A stretch of DNA of 64,000 nucleotides from Phytophthora sp. 'mugwort' (Eukaryota > Oomycota > Peronosporomycetes > Peronosporales > Peronosporaceae): positions 620,001 to 684,000 of the forward strand of contig JAUCEF010000016.1 of the NCBI GenBank assembly GCA_033558025.1, given 5' to 3'. The notes below the pieces were generated by a model, which ran no database searches, had not been told where the DNA came from, and saw only the letters and a list, made by a program, of their open reading frames with translations. Of the stretch, positions 34,930-46,519 are shown one piece after another. The translations under genes were made by a program, and so were the position numbers. Positions within the stretch are counted from its first letter, which is position 1, and the number at the start of each line of letters is the position of its first letter.

Positions 34930-35140
34930 TCAGCTGGCAAGTCCACCAAAGTATTCATTATAGATAGCTTGATTTAGCGTTTTTGTCGTCGACCCGACAG
35001 GAATAAACCGCGTGGTTGCCGCTTTCCGCGCCAAGATAAACACGTGGACCTCCTCTTCTCCCCATGCTTTGCCCCGCGCTGCTGCTGTCTTCTCCCCACC
35101 ACTTGCTGACGCTGCCTTCCTCCGCCATCCGTGAAAACCG
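34930..35140 (-). pseudogene. Possible Myb/SANT-like protein of the Harbinger element
   Basis: The reverse-strand frame has AARGKAWGEEEVHVF, ARKAATTRFIPVGSTTKT and AIYNEYFGG, resembling the trihelix/SANT-like start of Harbinger second proteins (RGKxWxxEE ... VGTxxK ... Y..F). It points toward the transposase in a convergent layout. Frames change downstream and a C run interrupts it. Assignment is tentative. Confidence 0.4.
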
Positions 35141-35230
35141 TTTGTCAAAGTCGAGGAGACGCACCAAGAACCTGTTAAACTGGATATTGAACGTGAGTGT
35201 ACTGAAGTGAACATATATCCGCTATCCACT

Positions 35231-35272
35231 GCCTGTACCACTTGAAGTCTGGATCACGTCCATCAGACTCGT
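35231..35272 (+). repeat. Diverged forward-oriented scrap of the 2.9-kb unit
   Basis: CTGGATCACGTCCATCAGAC and its left flank match the forward unit (about 23793-23832) at roughly 75-90 percent. It directly abuts the first reverse unit, so the orientation switch lies at 35272/35273. Confidence 0.6.
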
Positions 35273-35730
35273 TCATGGTCACCGCTACTCACCTCCGGTA
35301 TCTTGGGCGCTGGCACTGGTGTCAAGCGCTCGGTTCCGGCTGCTGCATGCATCTTGCGTCGTTGGAAGCAAAGTCACTGGACTACTGTATAGCCCTCCAT
35401 ATCGCACACCGAATTATTGCTTACCTTCGGATTACCCCACAGCGACGGACAGGTGGGGACGAACAACGAGACGCTGAGAGTATGGACTGTATGGGTCGAC
35501 GCTCACTCGGCAGCTGTGTCACGGTGCTAGTTTGGATTCGCCGGATGTTGGTCGGCATTACTAGCTTCCATCGCTCTAGAAACGAGTCTTATGGACGTGT
35601 TCCAGGCTACCGAGTGGCACCGGCAGAGACAAACGTGAGTAGGATTTTTTTTTGCACGAAGAGCATAACGCGCCTGTGGTTCGTAGGCGTCACTGCGCAG
35701 TGTGCAAGAGAGGTGAGTCAAACAAATTGT

Positions 35731-35802
35731 TGGACACACCGGGGATTGAACCCGGGGCCTTCCGCTTGCAAAGCGGACGCGCTACCACTGCGCTATGCGC
35801 CC
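35731..35802 (-). tRNA. tRNA-Ala (UGC), unit R1
   Basis: Same 72-base sequence as the forward copies, on the reverse strand; anticodon TGC. Confidence 0.95.
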
Positions 35803-38632
35803 AGTGAAATTTAATGCTAGAAACGCTACTACATATGCTGCCAAAATACAAAACAAGAGACATTCGCCTACGAACGCACATTTACACGCATCTTCTAGTC
35901 GTGGGACGCCATGAAGGGACGCTTATCGATTAAATTCGTAAATGTATGAAGGTCTCGAGTGAGCACATTGCGAGTCACATTAACTAGCATCCGTGATATC
36001 TTGAACACACTTTGTGGCCCGGCAGCCTTGTCTTCGCGCGCGCTGGATGACGTCTGCTATTTAGGTTAGCCGCTCGCAGAATTTCCTTTGCGTGTCGTGC
36101 AGCTGCCTTGCACCCAGCCTCGAGTTATATTCTGCTTCAGCACGTTTCGTGGATCGGAAAGGGTTAAGAGCCGCTAAATGAGTTGCACGCATAGGATCGC
36201 GGCCTCGAGCTCCTGTTTAGTAGCTTGCTCCTTCGCCGCATTCATTCTGTCAGCTTCAAGTCACTTAGTAAAGCGACGGATCAGTGAGACTCCACATCCT
36301 CGCGCGTGGCTCTCAGTCCCGCCTGAGCATTAAACGTCTCCTGTGTTTATCTGCTGGTCTGCTGAACTCCGTCGGTCGTCGACGGGGTGACGAACGACCG
36401 TTGTTTCGGAAAGTCGGCGCAATCCTCCCACCGACATATTTGCTAGAATGCATTGTCGGATAATATAACACAGCTCGGGCTCTTTAGTGCGAACCCCATG
36501 TGACAACGCGCCGCCACGACCTAATGCGATAACAGACCGGGCGCCTCCCCTCTGCCGACGACACTGTGAGTCGGCTCACGCTTAGAGCCTCTCGGGTATG
36601 TTCTCGCCGCTTTGCGGATGAACATGCCCTGACGTATGGTGGCCGCCTGCTCGCTCATTTTCGCTCCTTAAGAAGTAGCCACAGCTCCGCTATTTGTGAT
36701 GCAAATTGCGATATGAAAGCGTGAGCAACCTCGGTGCAATATCTTATAACAGTGTGCGTGCACTCACGAGTGGTGGATGCGAACATGCTGAAAAAAGCGC
36801 GCGAAAACGCCTTCTTTTTTGGAGTAGCTTGTGACTTCGCTTTATGCCCTGACTCGTTTATGCGCCCCATGATCCCGCCACAACGCGCTCACCGCTTCAA
36901 AACCATCTTACAGATGACCTCCTCGATGTGAATCCCTACTCTTTGAATACACACTCGACAAACGAAAACACGGCCTCCAATGGCCAGCGCCATACAAACA
37001 TAAGTCGTTGTTTCCGCTCACCCTTTGAACGTAATTTGGAATACAAAATTCTTAAAAGTTCCAGTCTCGGGGTGCTTAGTTATGGAAGAAGTCATTTTTG
37101 TACAGGATGTCCGAAGAAGTCCAGCAAGGACTTCCCCTGCCTATAGCCTTGTTTCCTACCTAGACATCTTGTAGTGCTCGCTATAATCTCACAAACTCTC
37201 CTCAAAGACCTGTCTGATTTCACGTCCAATCAGTGCGGATGAGAAGCCCGAAGATCCCCTTGGTGCGATCCTTGGCCAAGCTCGACATCAGGAGTGAACG
37301 ATTCCTGCCGCACGCCCTCTGCCGTTTCCACAGGATCCTCACCGTCAGCGCGGTCATACACCCTCGACATCGCATAAGTCTTCGTCAGTGGACTCGTCTA
37401 TCGTGTTCTCCTCCGGTGGATTGCGAAGCTCCGTCACTAACATCGGGTTAAGACGTGGACGCGCGAGAGTATGGTCGAACGAGTAGCTGCGGCTAGTTAT
37501 TGAGCAAGGTCGAAAGGGTACCAGGACGGTTGGTTGTGAGAGCTCAAATGGCCACATGTACCAAATATATGGTACTACCGGCTCTTTAACTGTTCCGATA
37601 TACCCCTGGCCGATGCATACCCTTAGAGAGGGATAAATAGTTGGTTCCCGACGCAATGACTCGCGAGGGGATCATCTATATATATATACATTCAGCCAAC
37701 ATCAACAACGATACACGTCCGGGTCACCACCAGCAATAGCCACACACTGACCTAGCGTAGGACGTGTCACTGGCGTGTCCCACAACTGGTCCGCCAAACG
37801 TTTACGAGGTGGCACTAGGCACAATACGTCCCGAGATAACACAGCCGTAGACTAACCGGGAGTAGATGTAAACACGTGCGTGTCAATCAAATTCCGCGGT
37901 GGGACTGCGTCTTTGGCCTTGATCGCGTGGCAGCACAAGATAGAAGTCACGCACCGCGCCAGGATCCGCCGTACCGCAATAGCTTGTTCGCTCAGCAGCG
38001 TAACGTAATAGAGATCACACAAGCACCCTCAATGCGCTGCACCATCTTAACTGCTCTCACCCAACCATGGCCTCCAACCTACAGGATTTGATGCTAACCT
38101 TCGCTCGCGTTCACGATGTGCAGTGTCATGTGTATTGCAACCAACAGTACACATGATTGTCGGCAGGATGTTTCGTATGGTCACCGCTACTCATCTCCGG
38201 TATCTTGGGCGCTGGCACTGGTGTCAAGCGCTCGGTTCCGGCTGCTGCATGCATCTTGCGTCGTTGGAAGCAAAGTCACTGGACTACTGTATAGCCCTCC
38301 ATATCGCACACCGAATTATTGCTTACCTTCGGATTACCCCACAGCGACGGACAGGTGGGGACGAACAACGAGACGCTGAGAGTATGGACTGTATGGGTCG
38401 ACGCTCACTCGGCAGCTGTGTCACGGTGCTAGTTTGGATTCGCCGGATGTTGGTCGGCATTACTAGCTTCCATCGCTCTAGAAACGAGTCTTATGGACGT
38501 GTTCCAGGCTACCGAGTGGCACCGGCAGAGACAAACGTGAGTAGGATTTTTTTTTGCACGAAGAGCATAACGCGCCTGTGGTTCGTAGGCGTCACTGCGC
38601 AGTGTGCAAGAGAGGTGAGTCAAACAAATTGT

Positions 38633-38704
38633 TGGACACACCGGGGATTGAACCCGGGGCCTTCCGCTTGCAAAGCGGACGCGCTACCACTGCGCTATGC
38701 GCCC
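38633..38704 (-). tRNA. tRNA-Ala (UGC), unit R2
   Basis: Same 72-base sequence as the forward copies, on the reverse strand. Confidence 0.95.
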
Positions 38705-41535
38705 AGTGAAATTTAATGCTAGAAACGCTACTACATATGCTGCCAAAATACAAAACAAGAGACATTCGCCTACGAACGCACATTTACACGCATCTTCTAG
38801 TCGTGGGACGCCATGAAGGGACGCTTATCGATTAAATTCGTAAATGTATGAAGGTCTCGAGTGAGCACATTGCGAGTCACATTAACTAGCATCCGTGATA
38901 TCTTGAACACACTTTGTGGCCCGGCAGCCTTGTCTTCGCGCGCGCTGGATGACGTCTGCTATTTAGGTTAGCCGCTCGCAGAATTTCCTTTGCGTGTCGT
39001 GCAGCTGCCTTGCACCCAGCCTCGAGTTATATTCTGCTTCAGCACGTTTCGTGGATCGGAAAGGGTTAAGAGCCGCTAAATGAGTTGCACGCATAGGATC
39101 GCGGCCTCGAGCTCCTGTTTAGTAGCTTGCTCCTTCGCCGCATTCATTCTGTCAGCTTCAAGTCACTTAGTAAAGCGACGGATCAGTGAGACTCCACATC
39201 CTCGCGCGTGGCTCTCAGTCCCGCCTGAGCATTAAACGTCTCCTGTGTTTATCTGCTGGTCTGCTGAACTCCGTCGGTCGTCGACGGGGTGACGAACGAC
39301 CGTTGTTTCGGAAAGTCGGCGCAATCCTCCCACCGACATATTTGCTAGAATGCATTGTCGGATAATATAACACAGCTCGGGCTCTTTAGTGCGAACCCCA
39401 TGTGACAACGCGCCGCCACGACCTAATGCGATAACAGACCGGGCGCCTCCCCTCTGCCGACGACACTGTGAGTCGGCTCACGCTTAGAGCCTCTCGGGTA
39501 TGTTCTCGCCGCTTTGCGGATGAACATGCCCTGACGTATGGTGGCCGCCTGCTCGCTCATTTTCGCTCCTTAAGAAGTAGCCACAGCTCCGCTATTTGTG
39601 ATGCAAATTGCGATATGAAAGCGTGAGCAACCTCGGTGCAATATCTTATAACAGTGTGCGTGCACTCACGAGTGGTGGATGCGAACATGCTGAAAAAAGC
39701 GCGCGAAAACGCCTTCTTTTTTGGAGTAGCTTGTGACTTCGCTTTATGCCCTGACTCGTTTATGCGCCCCATGATCCCGCCACAACGCGCTCACCGCTTC
39801 AAAACCATCTTACAGATGACCTCCTCGATGTGAATCCCTACTCTTTGAATACACACTCGACAAACGAAAACACGGCCTCCAATGGCCAGCGCCATACAAA
39901 CATAAGTCGTTGTTTCCGCTCACCCTTTGAACGTAATTTGGAATACAAAATTCTTAAAAGTTCCAGTCTCGGGGTGCTTAGTTATGGAAGAAGTCATTTT
40001 TGTACAGGATGTCCGAAGAAGTCCAGCAAGGACTTCCCCTGCCTATAGCCTTGTTTCCTACCTAGACATCTTGTAGTGCTCGCTATAATCTCACAAACTC
40101 TCCTCAAAGACCTGTCTGATTTCACGTCCAATCAGTGCGGATGAGAAGCCCGAAGATCCCCTTGGTGCGATCCTTGGCCAAGCTCGACATCAGGAGTGAA
40201 CGATTCCTGCCGCACGCCCTCTGCCGTTTCCACAGGATCCTCACCGTCAGCGCGGTCATACACCCTCGACATCGCATAAGTCTTCGTCAGTGGACTCGTC
40301 TATCGTGTTCTCCTCCGGTGGATTGCGAAGCTCCGTCACTAACATCGGGTTAAGACGTGGACGCGCGAGAGTATGGTCGAACGAGTAGCTGCGGCTAGTT
40401 ATTGAGCAAGGTCGAAAGGGTACCAGGACGGTTGGTTGTGAGAGCTCAAATGGCCACATGTACCAAATATATGGTACTACCGGCTCTTTAACTGTTCCGA
40501 TATACCCCTGGCCGATGCATACCCTTAGAGAGGGATAAATAGTTGGTTCCCGACGCAATGACTCGCGAGGGGATCATCTATATATATATACATTCAGCCA
40601 ACATCAACAACGATACACGTCCGGGTCACCACCAGCAATAGCCACACACTGACCTAGCGTAGGATGTGTCACTGGCGTGTCCCACAACTGGTCCGCCAAA
40701 CGTTTACGAGGTGGCACTAGGCACAATACGTCCCGAGATAACACAGCCGTAGACTAACCGGGAGTAGATGTAAACACGTGCGTGTCAATCAAATTCCGCG
40801 GTGGGACTGCGTCTTTGGCCTTGATCGCGTGGCAGCACAAGATAGAAGTCACGCACCGCGCCAGGATCCGCCGTACCGCAATAGCTTGTTCGCTCAGCAG
40901 CGTAACGTAATAGAGATCACACAAGCACCCTCAATGCGCTGCACCATCTTAACTGCTCTCACCCAACCATGGCCTCCAACCTACAGGATTTGATGCTAAC
41001 CTTCGCTCGCGTTCACGATGTGCAGTGTCATGTGTATTGCAACCAACAGTACACATGATTGTCGGCAGGATGTTTCGTATGGTCACCGCTACTCATCTCC
41101 GGTATCTTGGGCGCTGGCACTGGTGTCAAGCGCTCGGTTCCGGCTGCTGCATGCATCTTGCGTCGTTGGAAGCAAAGTCACTGGACTACTGTATAGCCCT
41201 CCATATCGCACACCGAATTATTGCTTACCTTCGGATTACCCCACAGCGACGGACAGGTGGGGACGAACAACGAGACGCTGAGAGTATGGACTGTATGGGT
41301 CGACGCTCACTCGGCAGCTGTGTCACGGTGCTAGTTTGGATTCGCCGGATGTTGGTCGGCATTACTAGCTTCCATCGCTCTAGAAACGAGTCTTATGGAC
41401 GTGTTCCAGGCTACCGAGTGGCACCGGCAGAGACAAACGTGAGTAGGATTTTTTTTTTGCACGAAGAGCATAACGCGCCTGTGGTTCGTAGGCGTCACTG
41501 CGCAGTGTGCAAGAGAGGTGAGTCAAACAAATTGT

Positions 41536-41607
41536 TGGACACACCGGGGATTGAACCCGGGGCCTTCCGCTTGCAAAGCGGACGCGCTACCACTGCGCTA
41601 TGCGCCC
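41536..41607 (-). tRNA. tRNA-Ala (UGC), unit R3
   Basis: Same 72-base sequence as the forward copies, on the reverse strand. Confidence 0.95.
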
Positions 41608-43187
41608 AGTGAAATTTAATGCTAGAAACGCTACTACATATGCTGCCAAAATACAAAACAAGAGACATTCGCCTACGAACGCACATTTACACGCATCTTC
41701 TAGTCGTGGGACGCCATGAAGGGACGCTTATCGATTAAATTCGTAAATGTATGAAGGTCTCGAGTGAGCACATTGCGAGTCACATTAACTAGCATCCGTG
41801 ATATCTTGAACACACTTTGTGGCCCGGCAGCCTTGTCTTCGCGCGCGCTGGATGACGTCTGCTATTTAGGTTAGCCGCTCGCAGAATTTCCTTTGCGTGT
41901 CGTGCAGCTGCCTTGCACCCAGCCTCGAGTTATATTCTGCTTCAGCACGTTTCGTGGATCGGAAAGGGTTAAGAGCCGCTAAATGAGTTGCACGCATAGG
42001 ATCGCGGCCTCGAGCTCCTGTTTAGTAGCTTGCTCCTTCGCCGCATTCATTCTGTCAGCTTCAAGTCACTTAGTAAAGCGACGGATCAGTGAGACTCCAC
42101 ATCCTCGCGCGTGGCTCTCAGTCCCGCCTGAGCATTAAACGTCTCCTGTGTTTATCTGCTGGTCTGCTGAACTCCGTCGGTCGTCGACGGGGTGACGAAC
42201 GACCGTTGTTTCGGAAAGTCGGCGCAATCCTCCCACCGACATATTTGCTAGAATGCATTGTCGGATAATATAACACAGCTCGGGCTCTTTAGTGCGAACC
42301 CCATGTGACAACGCGCCGCCACGACCTAATGCGATAACAGACCGGGCGCCTCCCCTCTGCCGACGACACTGTGAGTCGGCTCACGCTTAGAGCCTCTCGG
42401 GTATGTTCTCGCCGCTTTGCGGATGAACATGCCCTGACGTATGGTGGCCGCCTGCTCGCTCATTTTCGCTCCTTAAGAAGTAGCCACAGCTCCGCTATTT
42501 GTGATGCAAATTGCGATATGAAAGCGTGAGCAACCTCGGTGCAATATCTTATAACAGTGTGCGTGCACTCACGAGTGGTGGATGCGAACATGCTGAAAAA
42601 AGCGCGCGAAAACGCCTTCTTTTTTGGAGTAGCTTGTGACTTCGCTTTATGCCCTGACTCGTTTATGCGCCCCATGATCCCGCCACAACGCGCTCACCGC
42701 TTCAAAACCATCTTACAGATGACCTCCTCGATGTGAATCCCTACTCTTTGAATACACACTCGACAAACGAAAACACGGCCTCCAATGGCCAGCGCCATAC
42801 AAACATAAGTCGTTGTTTCCGCTCACCCTTTGAACGTAATTTGGAATACAAAATTCTTAAAAGTTCCAGTCTCGGGGTGCTTAGTTATGGAAGAAGTCAT
42901 TTTTGTACAGGATGTCCGAAGAAGTCCAGCAAGGACTTCCCCTGCCTATAGCCTTGTTTCCTACCTAGACATCTTGTAGTGCTCGCTATAATCTCACAAA
43001 CTCTCCTCAAAGACCTGTCTGATTTCACGTCCAATCAGTGCGGATGAGAAGCCCGAAGATCCCCTTGGTGCGATCCTTGGCCAAGCTCGACATCAGGAGT
43101 GAACGATTCCTGCCGCACGCCCTCTGCCGTTTCCACAGGATCCTCACCGTCAGCGCGGTCATACACCCTCGACATCGCATAAGTCTT

Positions 43188-43603
43188 GTGATGCTTCTTC
43201 AATGCAGGTACCGTATGTAGCAGATTTGACCTCTCCGATGACGATCTCTTTCTTGACGATACGCTACCATCAGAACTCCGACCACCACGCTCACTTTCAT
43301 CATCACTCCCTTCCTCTGGTACCTCCCCTTAGCTTCTTCATCCTCCTCAGCTTCTTCCTCCTCCTCAGATACTGCCTCGTCCTTAGCTTCTTCTCCCCCC
43401 TCAGCTTTCTCAGCTACTTCCTCCTCTTCAGCGGCTTTCGTCTTCTCAGCTGTAGCTTTCTCTTGTCTCTCTTCCTCTTTCAGTCGTTTCTGAATTCTGT
43501 CTGTGTTCCTGGTCAGCGCCATGATGCCCATAATACAAAAACATAGAGAAAACATGGCCAAAAAGTGGTCAATAATTGGCCTCCCCACACGTGCACTCAA
43601 CAA
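43188..43603 (-). pseudogene. Lys/Glu-rich protein fragment, truncated at the array junction
   Basis: From the ATG at 43522 the reverse strand encodes TRNTDRIQKRLKEEERQEKA, then long EEEE/KAEGGEEAK tracts, a highly charged coiled-coil. A one-base frame change near 43330 would continue as EVPEEGSDDESERGG and SSRKRSSSERSN up to the junction at 43188. No family assignable; such tracts occur in many nuclear proteins. Confidence 0.4.
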
Positions 43604-43806
43604 CGGTCACGACGTCTCCACACCGTTTGGGAGGCTGCTAACAGCGTTCTGCGTGGACGAACGGATGCGAAACCTTCACGATAACGACGACAGATGGGTG
43701 TTAGTGAAATGTAAGTGTAAGCAGCGTACAGAGTGTAGCGAGATTTTTACCTTGGACTTTACTTGGTCTGGCTTGTGTCGCGCAGCTCGTGTCGTTGTAT
43801 CTGGCA

Positions 43807-43820
43807 GGGGGGGGGGGGGG
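43807..43820. repeat. 14-base G homopolymer
   Basis: The G run in the left arm corresponds to a 16-base C run at 63558-63573 in the right arm, so the two arms differ in tract length. Confidence 0.9.
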
Positions 43821-44171
43821 CTCTCGAAGTGACAGCGAGGCAGCTCGTGGTGTGGGCAGCTCGTGTCATGTCCGCGCAGCTTGTCTCGGCGTCTCGGCTT
43901 ATGGGGCAGCTCGGCTCTGCGGGCGCAGCTTGATTCGTCGCGTGTGGCAGGGAGAGTGGGTGGGGGCGGCCGCAGCAGCTTCTCAGCGACGGAGGGGGCG
44001 TGGCAGCTTCTGATTCGTGGTGTGTGTGCTTCCGCGCGTCAAATCGAAATGAGCTGCGTAAGTAATTTCAGCAATTCATAAAATATAACATGGACAATAC
44101 ATGAACTAAGACCTGGTACATGGATTAGAAAACATGGGCAGCATAGTTTCCGTTGCAGAATCTAGACTCCT

Positions 44172-45284
44172 GTGAAGCCCCTCGGCAACACTTCTTGGAT
44201 CGAAGTGATAAACGTATTATCTTACCATCATCGTATACTGGTGGCCCCCGCCAAAAGGTACAAGTCGTACCAGAATTTAATGACAATTGCTCGCGAATTT
44301 GGCAACTCCGACGTTTTCCTTACTAAGACGTGTAACCCGGAGCGGGAAGGAATTTTGGTGAATTACCAGAAGGCCAGACAGCTCAGGGTCGCCCAGACAT
44401 CGTTTTGCGTGTGTGGGATCAGCAGCTAAAATCACTGTTGATTGATCTATCCCATTGATCTGGGAAGGCGTATTGGGGCGTGTTTGAGCGCGGATTTACG
44501 CTGTAGCGTTCCAGAAGCGTGACCTCCCTCACGTACAAATTTTGATAATTCTGGCTGATGAGGATAAACCACGTACGCGACAGATTATCGCCAAATGGTG
44601 TCGGTAGAACCCCGGATGAGGCCACAAAACCCGGCGTTGTTCAAGACCGTTATGACCTGCATGATGGACGGTCCGTTTGGCGCTCTAAGGCCAGAGTGCG
44701 CTTGCAGGAAGGATGGCCGATGCTCAAAAGGGTTTCCGAAACTGTTGGTATAGGTCACCCAAGCTAACGTGAGTAACTACAGAAGGCGTCGGCGCTCGGA
44801 GGATGTCCTTATATTTAGAGGGCGCGAGTACGCCAACGAGACGGCTAATCGTTGGGTTGTTCCCAATAACCGGGGTGGTACTATTTATGTCAAAAGATGG
44901 TATAACTTATCTTGAAAACTGGTTTTGGGAGGGAGGGAGCAAGTCAGAATGCTCCTATTTCTCCCAGAAGTACAATTGCCATATTAATGTACAGTAGAGA
45001 TCTGCACAGGAATTACAGCAGCTAAGTACCTGTACAAATACGTATGCAAAGGCTCTGACAAGGCAGTGGTTATTATAGAAGCCGTACAAACGGAGGGGAG
45101 CCGGAATGCCATCGCGCACGAGGAACCAAATGAAGTGTTGCGCTACCTAAATGAGCGGTATCTGTTGAGGCGTGCATGCATATCCTCGACTACGTTGTCC
45201 AAGGCAAGAGCCATTAGTGGAACACCTTACTGCTCACTTAGAAGGAAAGCAATTGGTCACTTTCCTGTCAAACGACAGTCATGA
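44172..45284 (+). pseudogene. Helitron Rep (rolling-circle replicator) domain remnant, left arm
   Basis: Forward-strand pieces follow the Helitron N-terminal order: RIILPSSYTGGPR, then NLMTIAREFGNSDVFLTKTCNPE, then GRPDIVLRVWDQQLKSLL, KRDLPHVQILIILADEDKPR, the zinc-type block CACRKDGRCSKGFPK, NYRRRRSEDVLIFRGREYAN with RWVVPNN, and finally AKYLYKYVCKGSDKA. This is the region that precedes the Rep catalytic tyrosines and the helicase. Several frameshifts and stops break it, and no helicase part is present. The element would transpose by a rolling-circle mechanism. Confidence 0.85.
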
Positions 45285-45411
45285 GGATATCATTGAACGA
45301 GACGAACACACTATGCTGACGCGTAGGAGCAATTCTGTCTTCTGGTGATGCTGAGCCATCGTAATCGACCCAATTCTTTCACGAATTTTTGAGGACGATT
45401 GGTAGCATAAT
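45285..45411. other. End of Helitron debris
   Basis: Short non-coding stretch between the Rep remnant and an LTR fragment. Confidence 0.4.
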
Positions 45412-45557
45412 TGTTGGCAGGTGATGTTGCGTTTGTTGAAGTGCCGGTTTGCATATGTTGCGCATGTGTGGGTTTGCGTGAGTTATGGTTTTTTTGGTAT
45501 GGATACGCATTCATGATTACTAGACCAAATGCTTTCTATAGCTCAGCTGTTTAGACT
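45412..45557 (+). repeat. Copia LTR fragment (5' part), left arm
   Basis: TGTTGGCAGGTGATGTTGCG and what follows match the start of the Copia 3' LTR (50409 downward) for about 145 bases, with few substitutions. It ends at AGACTCTCTATG, inside the tRNA-like part of the LTR. Confidence 0.8.
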
Positions 45558-45880
45558 CTCTATGTTAACAAAAAAATACATTACATTTTAAGGCTAGTAA
45601 GCAACCTACTTAGCTACCCTATTTGGCTATTTGGGATCGATTTGGGTCATGTGGACCCAACATTTGGGTACGAAGTATCCCGTTGGTGTCCATAAAGGTC
45701 CATTTTCTCGAAAGTGGGTACCCTGAAAGACCCATTTTAGTGTCCAGGAGGAAACTGGTGGACGTCCGGAGACGTCTCTGGGCCGAGTTGGACATTTGCA
45801 GGACCTTTCCGATGGGGTCTATACAAAAACCAAGTATAACCCGATGAACCAGGTGGTGGTGAGCCACCTACTTCTAGTGA
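45558..45880. other. Unassigned repeat sequence
   Basis: No gene. Contains TTTGGGTCATGTGGACCCAA-type direct and inverted short motifs. Present again inverted at about 61498-61820. Confidence 0.4.
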
Positions 45881-45953
45881 GCTCAGATAGCTCAGCTGGT
45901 TAAGCATCCAGTGTCGGACGGAAGCGGCCAGGGTTCAATCCCCGGGCCGACCA
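45881..45953 (+). repeat. tRNA-like SINE head, left arm
   Basis: An A box (TAGCTCAGCTGGTTAAGC) and a B box (GGTTCAATCCC) lie at tRNA spacing, and the 3' end reads GCCGACCA. The 5' end does not pair with it and no proper anticodon stem forms, so this is a tRNA-derived SINE promoter or pseudo-tRNA. SINEs of this kind are known in Phytophthora. Confidence 0.6.
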
Positions 45954-46519
45954 GACCTTTCGGACGATGGTTGGGGTTTGGCCGCGAAGGTTGGGATATC
46001 TGGTCTTGTGACTGGACTGGTGGTCTTGGGGGCTACTGGGCGCCGTCTCATGGGCTGTAGGCCTGGAAGCACGGTTAGACCCGGTAGTTCTTGAGACTGC
46101 TTGACCGGGCACTTCAGTAGGAGAGATGAGGGTCGTGGTCTAGAGGGGCAAAGCCTCCCAGTCGTCGTCTCATGGGCTTGTAGGCCTGGTAGTACGCGCG
46201 GCTCGGGAGTGTGGCGCCGCTCTAGACCTCGATCAAAGGAGTAGTCTAGTGATGTCGTGCATGCCATAACACGCGTAAGCGTCTGTAGCGTGTCGCGTTC
46301 TTCGCCCGCCTGTCCGCTAACGTGGGGCCCCGCCTGGGTTCAAAAATCCACACCGCCTTCGGGTACAGCAGACATAAGGCAACGCCCGCTAAGCGATCGG
46401 CAAATGGAGCCGGGAACTTGGCGTATGGGCGTGAAAGTGGTGGAGATTGAAGCCAGTAATGGCCGAGCACGCCGGCGGCGGATTGTAAGACATCAGGATG
46501 AAGCCTTGAGCTTGTGGCC
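45954..46519. other. SINE body or LINE 3' flank
   Basis: No gene. Contains two copies of a GGCTTTGCC / TCTCATGGGC.TGTAGGCCTGG motif about 120 bases apart (46047 and 46170). The 110-residue frames here carry no recognisable domain. Confidence 0.4.

Larger units (their letters stand above)
35273..43187 (-). repeat. Reverse tandem array of 2.9-kb tRNA-Ala units (about 2.7 copies)
   Basis: Exact reverse complement of the forward array, with a period of 2902-2903 bases (landmark frames at 37876 and 40778). It begins inside the unit at the GGTGACCAT site and is cut at 43187, after AAGTCTT, where non-unit sequence begins. It shares the longer TA microsatellite and the AAAAAA variant with unit F4. 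Confidence 0.95.

Noticed and set aside
45881..45953. Functional tRNA gene
   Set aside because: The acceptor strands do not pair and no anticodon stem forms; kept as a tRNA-like SINE head.
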